Source of the DNA: Roseiarcus sp963761435 | GTDB taxonomy: Bacteria > Pseudomonadota > Alphaproteobacteria > Rhizobiales > Beijerinckiaceae | DNA: 64,000 bases | Reading direction: 5' to 3' | Assembly (NCBI GenBank): GCA_963761435.1 | Contig: CAVXHJ010000026.1 | Span: 1 to 64,000 of the forward strand | Shown: positions 9,449-18,100 of the stretch, in pieces | How the letters are laid out: every line of letters begins with the position of its first letter | Numbering within the stretch: position 1 is the stretch's first letter | Notes under the pieces: model-generated | What the model was told of the DNA's origin: nothing | Database searches by the model: none | What the model saw: only the letters and a program-made list of their open reading frames with translations | Program-made: the position numbers and the translations under genes

Positions 9449-9905
9449 GACGGGCAGGGCTCAAAGCCCGGGTGCGGGGAAGGAAAAAACCGGCCAGGAG
9501 GTCCACGTAACAGGCTGATATGGCTCACTTCCGCGATGACAAATGCATCCCTAGATGCCCGATAATTCGAGTGCCGTTAGGGGCCGATCAATAACACGGA
9601 TTTCTAATGTCGATAGGGCAATGACGGGTAGAAAAATATTCTCGTATGGCATCAAGCTAGCTTGAATCGCTACGCGTAGGGCGTTATCGGTCTACCTATT
9701 GACCGGTGAAGATACCGGCGATTCGGGAGGTAAGGCGAAATAGCCGCCGACGGCGCGGCTGAGTTTGGCTCCGTAAGGGAGTTGCCAGTTCCACGGCCGG
9801 GAAGATGGCCAGCGAAGACACTTGCAAGGCGTGAATCGCTGCCGTCGAGGAACGACGCTACATGAACCAGGTGACATGATTCGTCAAAGGATCATGGGGA
9901 TAACC
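9449..9905. other. AT-richer intergenic stretch with two perfect palindromes, no gene
   Basis: No frame here has family features. Base composition is visibly less GC-rich than the neighbours, especially at 9530-9700. Two perfect palindromes stand close together: TCAAGCTAGCTTGA at 9652-9665 and CTACGCGTAG at 9670-9679. Together they could be a protein-binding site or the scar of an element end. Confidence 0.5.
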
Positions 9906-9933
9906 AAAAAGAGGGGCCCCGAAGGGCCCCCTC
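9906..9933 (-). terminator. Rho-independent terminator with UUCG tetraloop (minus strand)
   Basis: Read on the minus strand, GAGGGG-G-CCC pairs with GGG-CCCCTC around a UUCG tetraloop (one bulged G) and is followed directly by five U residues (9910-9906). This is a textbook intrinsic terminator. It would end either the candidate RNA just upstream or read-through from the ABC permease operon, whose last gene stops at 10373. Confidence 0.85.
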
Positions 9934-10240
9934 AGTCACAGCACGCAAACGCACCCAAGTCACCGCTTGGGCCAACGACGGCAGTGAGCAGCAATAAGCT
10001 GCCACTGTCCTTTCCGGCAACGTACGTATTGGCGTACGGCGACCGGTTTGTGCAAGGGGCAAGAAAGCATTTCTGCCTCCCTGATTGCCAAGATCGGGAG
10101 AGTCCCGACCGCCTCGAAGACGCCTCGCGCGGCCCGCCGCTTTCAGGCCGCGTAGACGTTCAAGGTGTGGCAATTTCCGTTGCGAGTCGGGTAACTATCT
10201 GATTCCGGCTGCTAACGGAAGTGGGATGTGGGCAACGCCC
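9906..10240 (-). ncRNA. Candidate structured RNA, run of seven hairpins ending in a terminator
   Basis: Between the ABC permease operon and the terminator, short perfect or near-perfect hairpins follow each other. They lie at 10128-10152 (CGCGGCC/GGCCGCG), 10094-10108 (TCGGGA/TCCCGA), 10058-10077 (AGAAA/TTTCT extended by GGC/GCC), 10021-10038 (CGTACG/CGTACG), 9982-10007 (CAGTG..GCTGCCACTG type, one bulge), 9954-9971 (CCCAAG/CTTGGG) and 9911-9933 (terminator). A 7-base pairing (10175-10181 with 10214-10220) and a small GGGC/GCCC hairpin (10230-10240) lie further upstream. No frame here resembles a protein. I do not recognise the RNA family. The strand is assigned from the terminator U tract, and the 5' end is a guess. 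Confidence 0.4.
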
Positions 10241-10372
10241 TTTGCCGGTCAAGTACGGGATAATCACCCCAGGTAGATCCAAGCAAAAAACTCGGCTCAT
10301 CCTTGTCCCGGCTTCGCTGGATTTTGCCCGGTTTTGCCAAATTCGGATCGGGCCTGGAAACCGACCGGCCGG

Positions 10373-11248
10373 TTATTCCTTCACCGCGCCGGTCAGGCTC
10401 GAAACGTAGTACTCGACGAAGAACGAATACATGATCACCACCGGCAGCGAGCCGAACAGCGCCGCCGCCATCAGCGAGCCCCAGTGATAGACGTCGCCCT
10501 CGACCAGTTCGGTGATCGCGCCGACCGGGACGGTCTTGTTTTCCGACGACGAGATGAAGGTCAGCGCGTAGATGAACTCGTTCCACGATAAAGTGAAAGC
10601 GAAAATGCCGGCCGAGATCAGTCCCGGAATCGCCAGCGGCAGGGTGATCTTCCACAGGATCTGCAGCCGCGTCGCGCCATCGATCAGCGCGCATTCCTCG
10701 AGCTCATAGGGGATGGTGCGGAAATAGCCCATGAGCAGCCAGGTGCAGAACGGCACGAGGAAGGTCGGATAGGTGAGGATCAGCGCCCAGTCGCTGTCGA
10801 ACAGGCCGAGTTTGAAGATGATCGCGGCGAGCGGGATGAACAGGATGCTCGGGGGCACGAGATAGGCGAGAAAGATGGCGAGCCCGACATAGCGCGCGCC
10901 TCTGAAGCGCAGGCGTTCGATCGCATAAGCCGCGCAGACGCTGCAAACGAGCGAAATCGCCGTCGAAGCGAAGGCGATGATCATCGTGTTGATGAGCCAG
11001 CTCGGGTAGCTCGTCTCGAAGAACAGCTTCTCGATATGCGCGAGCGTCGGGCTGTGGACCCAGAACGGATTGAAGCGGGCGTAGTCGTAAAGCTCGTCAT
11101 CCGGCTTCAGCGTCGTCGTCGTCATCCAGTAGAAAGGGAACAGGAGGACGAACAGGAAGACGCCGAGCGGAAGATAGAGCGTCACCAGCCGCCGCGGCAG
11201 CGTCTCGAGATAGTCCATGCCTTCGGGCGCGCCGCTCATACGAGCCAT
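10373..11248 (-). CDS. Sugar ABC transporter permease (MalG type)
   Basis: This 291-residue inner-membrane permease of the carbohydrate ABC class (CUT1) has about six membrane segments, the first being LPLGVFLFVLLFPFYWM. The EAA loop reads EECALIDGATRLQILWKITL, the contact for the ATPase. Start ATG 11248 lies 2 bases after the stop of the partner permease, with GAGGGAC as ribosome site. A longer frame upstream merely overlaps that partner and is not used. It forms a transporter with the other permease and the binding protein of the same operon. The missing ATPase is probably the gene at 5036-6107, which lies beyond the insertion-sequence region. Confidence 0.93.
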   Translation of the reverse strand: MARMSGAPEGMDYLETLPRRLVTLYLPLGVFLFVLLFPFYWMTTTTLKPDDELYDYARFNPFWVHSPTLAHIEKLFFETSYPSWLINTMIIAFASTAISLVCSVCAAYAIERLRFRGARYVGLAIFLAYLVPPSILFIPLAAIIFKLGLFDSDWALILTYPTFLVPFCTWLLMGYFRTIPYELEECALIDGATRLQILWKITLPLAIPGLISAGIFAFTLSWNEFIYALTFISSSENKTVPVGAITELVEGDVYHWGSLMAAALFGSLPVVIMYSFFVEYYVSSLTGAVKE

Positions 11249-11250
11249 CG

Positions 11251-12210
11251 TCAGTCCCTCGAGCCTTGCTGCCAGCGTCGCCGCTGCAAGCCGAAATAGC
11301 TGAACAGGATGGCTCCGAGCAGGAAGGGCACCATCGCGTTGGAGATCGCCGCGCCCTCGCCGAGCCGGCCTCCGGTGATCGCCCGCTCGTAAGACAGCGT
11401 CGCCATCAATTGCGTGGCGTTGATCGGCCCCCCGCGAGTGATCGCATAGATCAGCTGGAAGTCGGTGAAGGTGAGAAGCACGGAGAAGGTCATGACGACG
11501 GCGATGATCGGCGACAGCATCGGCAGAGTGACGAACCGGAAGCGCTGCCACGCGCCCGCGCCGTCGAGGGTCGCCGCCTCATAGAGCGAGGGCGAGATCG
11601 TCTGCAGGCCGGCGAGCAGCGTAATCGCCACGAAGGGGATCCCGCGCCAGACATTGGCCGCGATCACCGACCAGCGGGCGTTCCACGGGCTGCCGAGAAA
11701 ATCGATGTAGTGGCTGATGAGACCAAGCTTGATCAGCGACCAGGAGATGATCGAGAACTGCGGATCGTAGAGCCACCAGAACGCGATCGCCGAAAGCACG
11801 GTCGGGGTGACGAAGGGCAGGAGCACGACCGCGCGAATGAGCGACTTCAGCGGCAAGCGGCGATTGAGCAGCAGCGCCAGATAGAGCCCGAGCGCAAACT
11901 TCAGCGCGCTGGCGACGACTGTGTACAACAACGTGTTGAACACCGAGAGCCAGAAGACGCTGTCGTGGGCGAGGGAAACGAAGTTGGCGAAGCCGATGAA
12001 GCGCCCCGGCTTACCGATCGAAGCGTCGGTCATGCCGAGCCAGAAACCCAGCCCAAGCGGATAGGCCAGGAAGACGAGCAGGAAGCAGGCCGCCGGCGCC
12101 ATCAGCGCGACGCCGAGAAAATTGCGGTCGTCGAGGAGGCGGAAGAGGAGCTGGCGACGAGCCGGGACCGGCCGCGCGGTGCGATAGGCGGGCGCGTTCG
12201 CCGCCATCAC
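11251..12210 (-). CDS. Sugar ABC transporter permease (MalF/UgpA type)
   Basis: This 319-residue permease is the first of the pair. It has the longer N-terminus typical of MalF/UgpA partners and the first helix ALMAPAACFLLVFLAYPLGL. The EAA loop reads YEAATLDGAGAWQRFRFVTL, and the hydrophobic core holds the segment SIYDPQF-like WWLYDPQFSIISW. A GGGAGGCG ribosome site precedes ATG 12210. It is 2 bases upstream of the second permease, so translation is probably coupled. The binding protein gene ends 137 bases upstream. The likely role is import of a mono- or oligosaccharide or sugar acid; the ligand is not readable from the sequence. Confidence 0.93.
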   Translation of the reverse strand: MMAANAPAYRTARPVPARRQLLFRLLDDRNFLGVALMAPAACFLLVFLAYPLGLGFWLGMTDASIGKPGRFIGFANFVSLAHDSVFWLSVFNTLLYTVVASALKFALGLYLALLLNRRLPLKSLIRAVVLLPFVTPTVLSAIAFWWLYDPQFSIISWSLIKLGLISHYIDFLGSPWNARWSVIAANVWRGIPFVAITLLAGLQTISPSLYEAATLDGAGAWQRFRFVTLPMLSPIIAVVMTFSVLLTFTDFQLIYAITRGGPINATQLMATLSYERAITGGRLGEGAAISNAMVPFLLGAILFSYFGLQRRRWQQGSRD

Positions 12211-12347
12211 GCGCCTCCCGCGGCGTCGTCAAGGGAGAAGGAATTTGCGCGAACCGCCGCCTCCCGTCTCTTGCCCGACGCTTCGCCGAGGCCGGCGCCC
12301 GGCCCGTTCATTCCGGTCCGCCCGGAAGATCGCGAGCGCCCAACGCC

Positions 12348-13661
12348 CTAGGCGCTGTAGTAGCGTTTGACCCGATCGGCCGCGTCGTGCGCGGCGTCCT
12401 TCGGCGACTTGTTTCCGGTGCACGCCTCGGCGAACATGTCGACGACGACGAAATCGCCCATGGTCGCCGCCGAAGCGGCGCCGAGCGCGCCCGAATAGCC
12501 GTCGTCGAGCGCGTATTTGAGGACGTCGCGGAACGGCGTCACCTTCGGATCGGCGGTCCAGACCGGATTGTCGTTCCAGGCCGGCAGGGGCGGCGCGATA
12601 TAGCCGTTCGACTGCGTCTCCCAATAGTCGACCTGCGGCTTCTCCCACATGAAGCGCAGATATTCGCGCACCGCGTTGGGATATTTGGTGTAGGTATAGG
12701 CGTAGGTGTTGAGGATGTTTTGCTGCTCGGTCGGCCGCCCGATCGGGCCGATCGGCATGTTGGCGTGGTCCATGTCGACGGCGATCGCCTGGAGCGCCGG
12801 ATCGGGCGAGTTTTTCGCGACCGTGTAAATCGATATGCCGTTGAGGGTCAGGCTGATCTGATCCGCGAGGAACGCCTTGTTGTTGCTCGGGTCGAGCCAT
12901 GACAGCACGCCGTCGATGTAGGTCGCGTAAAGCTGCTTGGCGTATTCCAGCGCGGCGACTGTTTCGGGCGAGTCGATGACGACGTTGTTGTTGTCGTCGA
13001 CGGTCTTGCCGCCGAAAGCCCAAAGACACCATTGGCACCAGCCGTTGGCGTCGCCGGTCGCGTGGCCGAGCGCAAATCCCGGAGGCTTGCCCGCCTTCTT
13101 GAGGCCCTGGCAGAGCTTGAGATAGCCGGCGGTGTCCTTGGGAAATTCGTCGAAGCCGGCGGCGCGCATCGCGCTGATGCGGTAGTTCATGCAGCCGCCC
13201 GTCGCGCCGTGCGGCAGCGCGATCCAGCGCTTGTCGTGGGTCCCGTATTTGCGCGCGACCGGATACCAGCCGCCGTATTTGTCGCCGAGATACTCGGCGA
13301 GGTCGGTCAAGTCGAGGAGCTTCTCGCGGAACTTGAACGGATCGTCGAGCGTGCCAAAGATGATGTCCGGCCCGGCCCCGACATTGGCGGCGACCGCCGA
13401 TTTCGGGCGGATGTCGTCCCAGCTTTCCGCGTCGACTCGCACCTTGACGCCGGTCTGCTCGGAGAATTTCTTGGTGTTCGCGACGAAACTGTCGAACTCG
13501 GCCTGGATGAACTGCTTCCAGCGCAAGACCCGGATAGAGGCCCCCGGCTCCGGCGCGGGACCATTCCAGGTTGGCGCGGCGCGCGCGACACCGCCGGGCA
13601 GGAGCAGCAAACTCGTCGCTGCGCCCGATTGCAGGACCTGTCGTCTCGAGACGTCGACCAC
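12348..13661 (-). CDS. Sugar ABC transporter periplasmic binding protein
   Basis: This 437-residue extracellular solute-binding protein of the carbohydrate class has a twin-arginine type leader (DVSRRQVLQSGAATSLLLLP, cleavage near GVARA-AP). The mature protein shows the usual two-lobe features: RVLRWKQFIQAEFDSFV at the N-terminus, SAVAANVGAGPDIIFGTLDD, and a Trp/Tyr-rich ligand region (DANGWCQWCLWAFGG). It ends KDAAHDAADRVKRYYSA. It heads the ABC operon and lies downstream of the KdgD-type dehydratase on the same strand. That context suggests a sugar or sugar acid ligand (inference). Confidence 0.92.
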   Translation of the reverse strand: MVDVSRRQVLQSGAATSLLLLPGGVARAAPTWNGPAPEPGASIRVLRWKQFIQAEFDSFVANTKKFSEQTGVKVRVDAESWDDIRPKSAVAANVGAGPDIIFGTLDDPFKFREKLLDLTDLAEYLGDKYGGWYPVARKYGTHDKRWIALPHGATGGCMNYRISAMRAAGFDEFPKDTAGYLKLCQGLKKAGKPPGFALGHATGDANGWCQWCLWAFGGKTVDDNNNVVIDSPETVAALEYAKQLYATYIDGVLSWLDPSNNKAFLADQISLTLNGISIYTVAKNSPDPALQAIAVDMDHANMPIGPIGRPTEQQNILNTYAYTYTKYPNAVREYLRFMWEKPQVDYWETQSNGYIAPPLPAWNDNPVWTADPKVTPFRDVLKYALDDGYSGALGAASAATMGDFVVVDMFAEACTGNKSPKDAAHDAADRVKRYYSA

Positions 13662-13793
13662 TTTTTCCTCCCTTGCTCAGGCCGCGGGCGGCGCTGACTT
13701 TGCGCAAACATTACACTCGTTTGAAACGCTGCGCCAAGGCGCCCCTCCATCTCTCCCGCTGGCGAGGCCGTCGAACTGAAAATTCCAAACTGT

Positions 13794-14774
13794 TCACGTC
13801 GACAAATCCCTCGCCTGTTCGGCGTCGGCGGGAATTGCCGGCCTCGCAGGGCGCGTGGAATCGCCGGCGACGCGAGCCACGAGCCGGGCCAGCGCCGCTT
13901 CCTGATCCGCGGCGAGATCCAGTAGAGGCGCGCGAACCGGGCCCGCAGGCCGGCCAGCGAGGCGGAGCGCCGCCTTGATGATGCTGACCGCATAACCGCG
14001 CCGCTGGTTCCGAAGCGCCAGATAGGGGATGAAAAAGCTCCTCATCGCTTCGCTGGTGAAGGCGCGGTCGCCCGAACGGATGGCGGCGAAGAATTGCTGG
14101 GCGTATTCGGGCGCGAAGTTGAAAATCGCCGAGGAATAGGTCGAGACGCCGATCGCATGATTGGCGGCGGCGAAAACCTCCGCTGTCGGCATCCCGCCGA
14201 CATACACGAACCGGTCGCCGAGGGCCGCGCAGAGACAGGCCAGCTGCTCAACATTGCCGTGGCCGTCCTTGAATCCGATCAGGTTCGGACATGCGTCGGC
14301 CAACCTTCGCACGGTGTCGAGTTCGAAGAGGCTATTGTCGCGGTGGTAGACGATGGCGCCGATTCCAACCGCACGGCAGATCGCGACAACGTGGCGGTAA
14401 AGCCCTTCCTGTTCGGCCTGGATCAGATAGTGCGGGAGCAGCAAAATCCCATCGGCGCCCGCCTTCTCCGCCCGCTTGGCGAATTCGATCGCAAGCGCCG
14501 CGCCATAGCCGACGCCCGCGATGACCGGCAGCCTGCCCCGGACGGAATTGACCGCAGCCGCGACAACCCTCTCGTACTCGTCGAGCTGCAGCGAAAAGAA
14601 CTCTCCGGTTCCACCGGCGGCGAACAAGGCTGCGGGACGATGATCGACAAGATAGTCGATGTGTTCGCGATACGGACCGGGCGCAAACGCGCCATCATCG
14701 GCGAAATGCGTGACCGGAAAGGACAACAATCCCGACCCGACAGCCGATTTCAAACGCTCAGTGGAAAACGCCAT
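13794..14774 (-). CDS. kdgD: 5-dehydro-4-deoxyglucarate dehydratase (KdgD type)
   Basis: This 326-residue member of the DapA/NAL superfamily is closest in motif content to 5-dehydro-4-deoxy-D-glucarate dehydratase, which forms 2-oxoglutarate semialdehyde with loss of CO2 and water. Signatures are LLSFPVTHFADDGAF near the N-terminus, FAAGGTGEFFSL (residues 51-62), the tyrosine in IVYHRDNSLF (Y143) and the Schiff-base lysine in LIGFKDGHGN (K169). ATG 14774 opens the homologous region. The usual YNRDN is YHRDN here. It stands upstream of the sugar ABC genes and opposite an FCD/GntR regulator, as expected for a glucarate/galactarate locus. A related 2-keto-3-deoxy sugar-acid substrate remains possible. 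Confidence 0.85.
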   Translation of the reverse strand: MAFSTERLKSAVGSGLLSFPVTHFADDGAFAPGPYREHIDYLVDHRPAALFAAGGTGEFFSLQLDEYERVVAAAVNSVRGRLPVIAGVGYGAALAIEFAKRAEKAGADGILLLPHYLIQAEQEGLYRHVVAICRAVGIGAIVYHRDNSLFELDTVRRLADACPNLIGFKDGHGNVEQLACLCAALGDRFVYVGGMPTAEVFAAANHAIGVSTYSSAIFNFAPEYAQQFFAAIRSGDRAFTSEAMRSFFIPYLALRNQRRGYAVSIIKAALRLAGRPAGPVRAPLLDLAADQEAALARLVARVAGDSTRPARPAIPADAEQARDLST

Positions 14775-15459
14775 GAAGCGAGCTCTTGAATCCACGATAC
14801 TCAGCGGCCCGCTGACAGACGCCGCGTGTCGCTTCGATCCGGCGCTGACCGGTCTCAACCACGAAAAACGGGCAATACGCGCGGGCGACGAACGGATCGC
14901 CATGCGCATCCTCGATGGCCGCTCGACGGCGCGCTAGCGCATTAAACGCCGCCGCCGACACGTTTGCGTGAAGCCAGCCGGGCAAGGCCGCTCGAAGCGA
15001 GCGGGCGCCGAGGCCAGGTCACATTGAGGTCTTTGTGGGCGCCCGTACTCGCGCCCCGAGGGGGGCCGCCCACGCTCCAAACGCGCCGGCGGCCAAGGAA
15101 CGCCGAACCGTTCAGATTTCAGCGGAAACGTAGCTGGTGACTTCCATGCCAATGCACACTTCCACAACGGTGGGTGTCGTCCAGGACATATTTTTCTCCC
15201 TCGTCCGAGTTGCTCTCGGCGGTCCAAAGACCGTCGAAGCCGAACCATATATCTGAAGCGGTCCAGCGACAAGGGGATTCGTATGATGACCTTATATCTG
15301 GTATGTCAAATTCGCGCTTGTCCCCGATGGACTCGGCCTCCGCCGAAGGTCGATCGGGCAGGCATTCGGACAGACCGGGCTGCTGGAGCGACCCGGCGGC
15401 CGGCGTTTTCGTGTTGTAGCGCGCGCGGACCGTGTAATAATCGTCAGGTGAGGAATTGA
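14775..15459. promoter_or_regulatory. Divergent control region between kdgD and the GntR regulator
   Basis: These 685 bases have no convincing gene; frames here lack family features and proper starts. TATATCTG occurs twice as a direct repeat (15248-15255 and 15293-15300). The second copy is followed by GTATGTCA, giving a candidate operator zone for the FCD/GntR regulator that starts at 15460. The remaining 14.9-15.15 kb part is very GC-rich and featureless. Confidence 0.4.
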
Positions 15460-16245
15460 TTGGCGAGCCCGGTGAAGAAGGCCAAAACAATTTCGCTGGC
15501 GCTTGGGCCGTCGCTCAATCGGACCCAGGAGCTGACTCAGCGTCTCGCCGCTGAGATTCTCAGCGGCCGCCTGCAGCCGGGGGCCCGTCTGCCAACCGAG
15601 CAGGAGCTGTCGCTGGCCACCGGCGTCAGTCGCACGGTGGTGCGCGAGGCCGTGGCGGCGCTCCGAGCCGACGGACTGGTGATGACTCGCCAGGGTCTCG
15701 GCGCTTTCGTGCCGGCGGACGTGCAGCGCCGGCCATTCCGCATCGATCCCGACGGGGTGAAATCCGCCAAGGACGTGCTACAGATCCTCGAGTTGCGCAT
15801 GGGCCTGGAGATCGAGGCCTCCGGGCTCGCCGCCGAGCGCCGGACAAACCAGGACCTCGCCCAGATCGAAGCCGCCCTGCGATCGATCGAGACCGAAATC
15901 GAGACTGGCGGCAACGCGATCGACGCCGACTTCCAGTTTCATCTGGCGATCTTTCGCAGCGTTCATAATCGCTACTTTCCGCAATTTCTCGAGTTCCTGG
16001 GAAATTTCATCATTCCCCGCCAGATCCTCAATGTCGCAAGCGGCAGCGATCCAGAGCGCTTGCGATATTTGCGCCGGATTCAAACCGAGCATGTCGCGAT
16101 CTACGAAGCGATTCGCAGCGCGAACGTCGCCGCCGCCCGCAAGGCCGCTCGACGGCACCTCTCCAACTCGCTGAGCCGGTACCATGAGATAAGCGCTCGA
16201 ACCACGCGTCGCGCCGAAGCCGCGCGCCTGGCGGAGAGCGAGTAG
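15460..16245 (+). CDS. FadR-subfamily (FCD) GntR transcriptional regulator
   Basis: This 261-residue regulator starts at TTG 15460 with AGGTGAGG about 8 bases upstream. The winged helix-turn-helix (about residues 25-90) contains LTQRLAAEILSGRLQPGARL, PTEQELSLATGVSRTVVREA and VAALRADGLVMTRQGLGAFV. The C-terminal all-helical FCD ligand domain (about 105-245) has the conserved arginine in ILELRMGLEIEASGLAAER and the metal/ligand histidines in DADFQFHLAIF and TEHVAIYEAI. It is divergent from kdgD and the ABC operon, so it probably represses them and is released by a sugar-acid metabolite (inference from position and family). Confidence 0.92.
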   Translation: MASPVKKAKTISLALGPSLNRTQELTQRLAAEILSGRLQPGARLPTEQELSLATGVSRTVVREAVAALRADGLVMTRQGLGAFVPADVQRRPFRIDPDGVKSAKDVLQILELRMGLEIEASGLAAERRTNQDLAQIEAALRSIETEIETGGNAIDADFQFHLAIFRSVHNRYFPQFLEFLGNFIIPRQILNVASGSDPERLRYLRRIQTEHVAIYEAIRSANVAAARKAARRHLSNSLSRYHEISARTTRRAEAARLAESE

Positions 16246-16269
16246 CGAGCGCGGGGCGAGTTTCCGGGG

Positions 16270-17076
16270 TCATCGCGTCAGCTGCGTCAGGCCCGTGGGG
16301 GGCCCGTCGATCGCCGTCCACCCGCCATCGACGAATAGCGTGCTGCCGCTCACGTAGCTCGCCGCATCGGAGGCCAGGAACGCCACCGCGCACGCCACTT
16401 CGTCGGCGTTGCTCCAGCGATTGAACACGGTGTGCGCCGCGTAGAGTTCGTGGATGTCGGGGCGCTGCTTGAACGGTTCGGTCAGCGCCGTCTCGGCGAT
16501 GCTCGGGGCGATCGCATTGACGCGGACGCCGAAGCGGCCGACCTCCGAGGCAAATCCTTTGACGAGGAGGCCGATGGCGGCCTTGGTGCTGCCGTAGACC
16601 GCAAGACCCGGCTCGATCGTGACCGCACGGACGGAAGAACAAGCGATGATGCTTCCCCCGCCCTGCTCGATCATGAGGCGCCCGAACGCCTGGAAGAAAT
16701 AGACGGTCCCCTTGAGGTTGAGGGTCACGACACGATCGAGGTCCTCCTCGGTGTAGTCGAGAATCGTCTTTCGGATGTTCAATCCCGGCGTGGTGACGGC
16801 GATGTCGACGCGCGGGCTCCTGGCCCTGACCAATTCGGCCAGGCCGTTGACCGCCGCCATACTGGCGGCGTCGGCGACGGTCGCCTCGGCGGCGCCGCCC
16901 CGCTTGCGTATGCCCGCCGCCGTGGCTTCGGCCCCGGCGCCGTCGCGATCGGCGCAAACGACGCTTGCGCCCAGTTCGGCCAAGGCCTCGGCGGAGGACC
17001 TGCCGATCCCGGAGGCTGCGCCAAGCACCACCGCGAATTTGCCGGTCAAATCAAACAGACGACGATAGTCGGTCAT
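16270..17076 (-). CDS. Short-chain dehydrogenase/reductase
   Basis: This 268-residue SDR has the nucleotide-binding motif GAASGIG (residues 19-25), the family Asn in VTLNLKG, the catalytic serine in IIACSSVRA (147-148) and the YxxxK pair Y161/K165 in VYGSTKAAIG. The C-terminus FVDGGWTAIDG is typical. It presumably oxidises or reduces a hydroxyl/keto group with NAD(P). It is divergent from the second FCD/GntR gene, with a perfect palindrome between them, so it is a likely target of that regulator. Together with the TRAP genes downstream it may act on an imported hydroxy or sugar acid; the substrate is not known. Confidence 0.92.
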   Translation of the reverse strand: MTDYRRLFDLTGKFAVVLGAASGIGRSSAEALAELGASVVCADRDGAGAEATAAGIRKRGGAAEATVADAASMAAVNGLAELVRARSPRVDIAVTTPGLNIRKTILDYTEEDLDRVVTLNLKGTVYFFQAFGRLMIEQGGGSIIACSSVRAVTIEPGLAVYGSTKAAIGLLVKGFASEVGRFGVRVNAIAPSIAETALTEPFKQRPDIHELYAAHTVFNRWSNADEVACAVAFLASDAASYVSGSTLFVDGGWTAIDGPPTGLTQLTR

Positions 17077-17172
17077 TTCGCCATTCCTGCCATCGCGGCG
17101 TGCGCACCCGCCAGAACGCGCATTTTTCGCGCGCCGGATTCCGCGCCGCCGAACTATCGCTTGACGCGTAAT

Positions 17173-17186
17173 ACTAATATATTAGT
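17173..17186. promoter_or_regulatory. Perfect 14-base palindrome, likely GntR operator
   Basis: ACTAATATATTAGT is a perfect palindrome made only of A/T-rich sequence in GC-rich DNA. It lies between the SDR start (17076, minus) and the FCD/GntR start (17202, plus), and a TTGACG box (17161-17166) lies beside it. Position and symmetry fit an operator for the adjacent regulator. Confidence 0.65.
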
Positions 17187-17201
17187 TTGAGCGGCGTTGG
17201 A

Positions 17202-18056
17202 ATGGCCGCGACCCGACGAAGGCAAGTCCACTGACGACTCCAGAACTCGACGCAAGCGCCTTCGATCCGCAAGCCGTGGGCCGGCGGCGTCCGCGTCCGT
17301 GGGATCGCGGCCAGGATCTACGCTGACCTGCGCGCCGAACTCGTCTCTCTCGAACGGCTGCCTGGCGAACCGATCTCAGAGGCGCAGCTGGCGAAATCCT
17401 ACGGCTTCAGCCGCACGCCAGTGCGTGAAGCCGTGCGCAAACTCGCCGACGAAGGACTGGTCGAGATATTTCCGCAGTCGGGCACGTTCGCCGCCCGCAT
17501 CCCGCTCGACGCGCTTCCCGAGACGATCGTCATTCGCAAGGCGCTCGAAGAGACTGCCGCGCGGCTCGCCGCCGAGCGCGCCCAGCGGAGTGAGATCATC
17601 ACCCTGTTCGCGCAATTGGAGCGCCAGCGCGAAGCCAGCAGAGCTGGCGACCGCAACGCATTCCATCAGGCGGACGAGGCTTTCCACGGCGCCATCGCCG
17701 ACGCCGCGGGTTATCGCGGTATTTGGAGGCTCGTCGAACAAGTCAAAGTTCATGTCGATCGCTATCGGCGATTGACGTTGCCGCAAGAGGGCCGAATGGC
17801 GCGCGCGATCCGCGAGCACGCCGCCATTGCGGCGGCGATCGAATCGGGCGACGGCGCGCGCGCCGCCGGGGCGATGGGCATTCATCTCGACGGGCTTCTG
17901 GCCGACATTCCCAGGATTCACCGTCTCAATCTCGACTATTTTGTCGACGACGCCCATCAGCGCGAACTGCCGGTCCGCGGCCGAAGAACACGGCCTCGGA
18001 GAAAGAGATCCAACGGGGAGGAAAACCATGCGGAGACCGAGGAGCGCCGCTGCTGA
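17202..18056 (+). CDS. FCD/GntR transcriptional regulator, two compensating frameshifts
   Basis: The body is clear: winged helix region IYADLRAELVSLERLPGEPI, SEAQLAKSYGFSRTPVREAV and LADEGLVEIFPQSGTFAARI. The FCD domain follows, with IRKALEETAARLAAERA, ADEAFHGAIADAAGY and IREHAAIAAAIESGD. No start codon exists in frame before the helix-turn-helix. ATG 17202 (MAATRRRQV) leads in but meets TGA at 17232. The adjacent frame reads PLTTPELDASAFDPQAVG until about 17280, where the main frame resumes. One base missing near 17226-17230 and one extra near 17278-17288 restore a protein of about 284 residues. It probably controls the divergent SDR and the TRAP genes that follow. Confidence 0.82.
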
Positions 18057-18100
18057 ACCAGACCCCGGTCACGCGCCCAACATGATGGCGCGGTAGGGTC

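Noticed and set aside
9112..9528. Frames reading MAGLVPAIH/DGRDKPGHD on both strands
   Set aside because: They are artefacts of the dispersed near-palindromic repeat, not genes.
9822..10202. A 126-codon plus-strand frame and a 93-codon minus-strand frame across the hairpin region
   Set aside because: They show no protein-like pattern. The stretch is better explained by consecutive RNA hairpins and a terminator.
11266..12351. A 361-codon plus-strand frame opposite the MalF-type permease
   Set aside because: It is charged low-complexity sequence antisense to a conserved permease.
15119..15490. A 123-codon minus-strand frame upstream of the GntR gene
   Set aside because: It has no family features and no ribosome site, and it overlaps the likely regulatory region and the regulator start.
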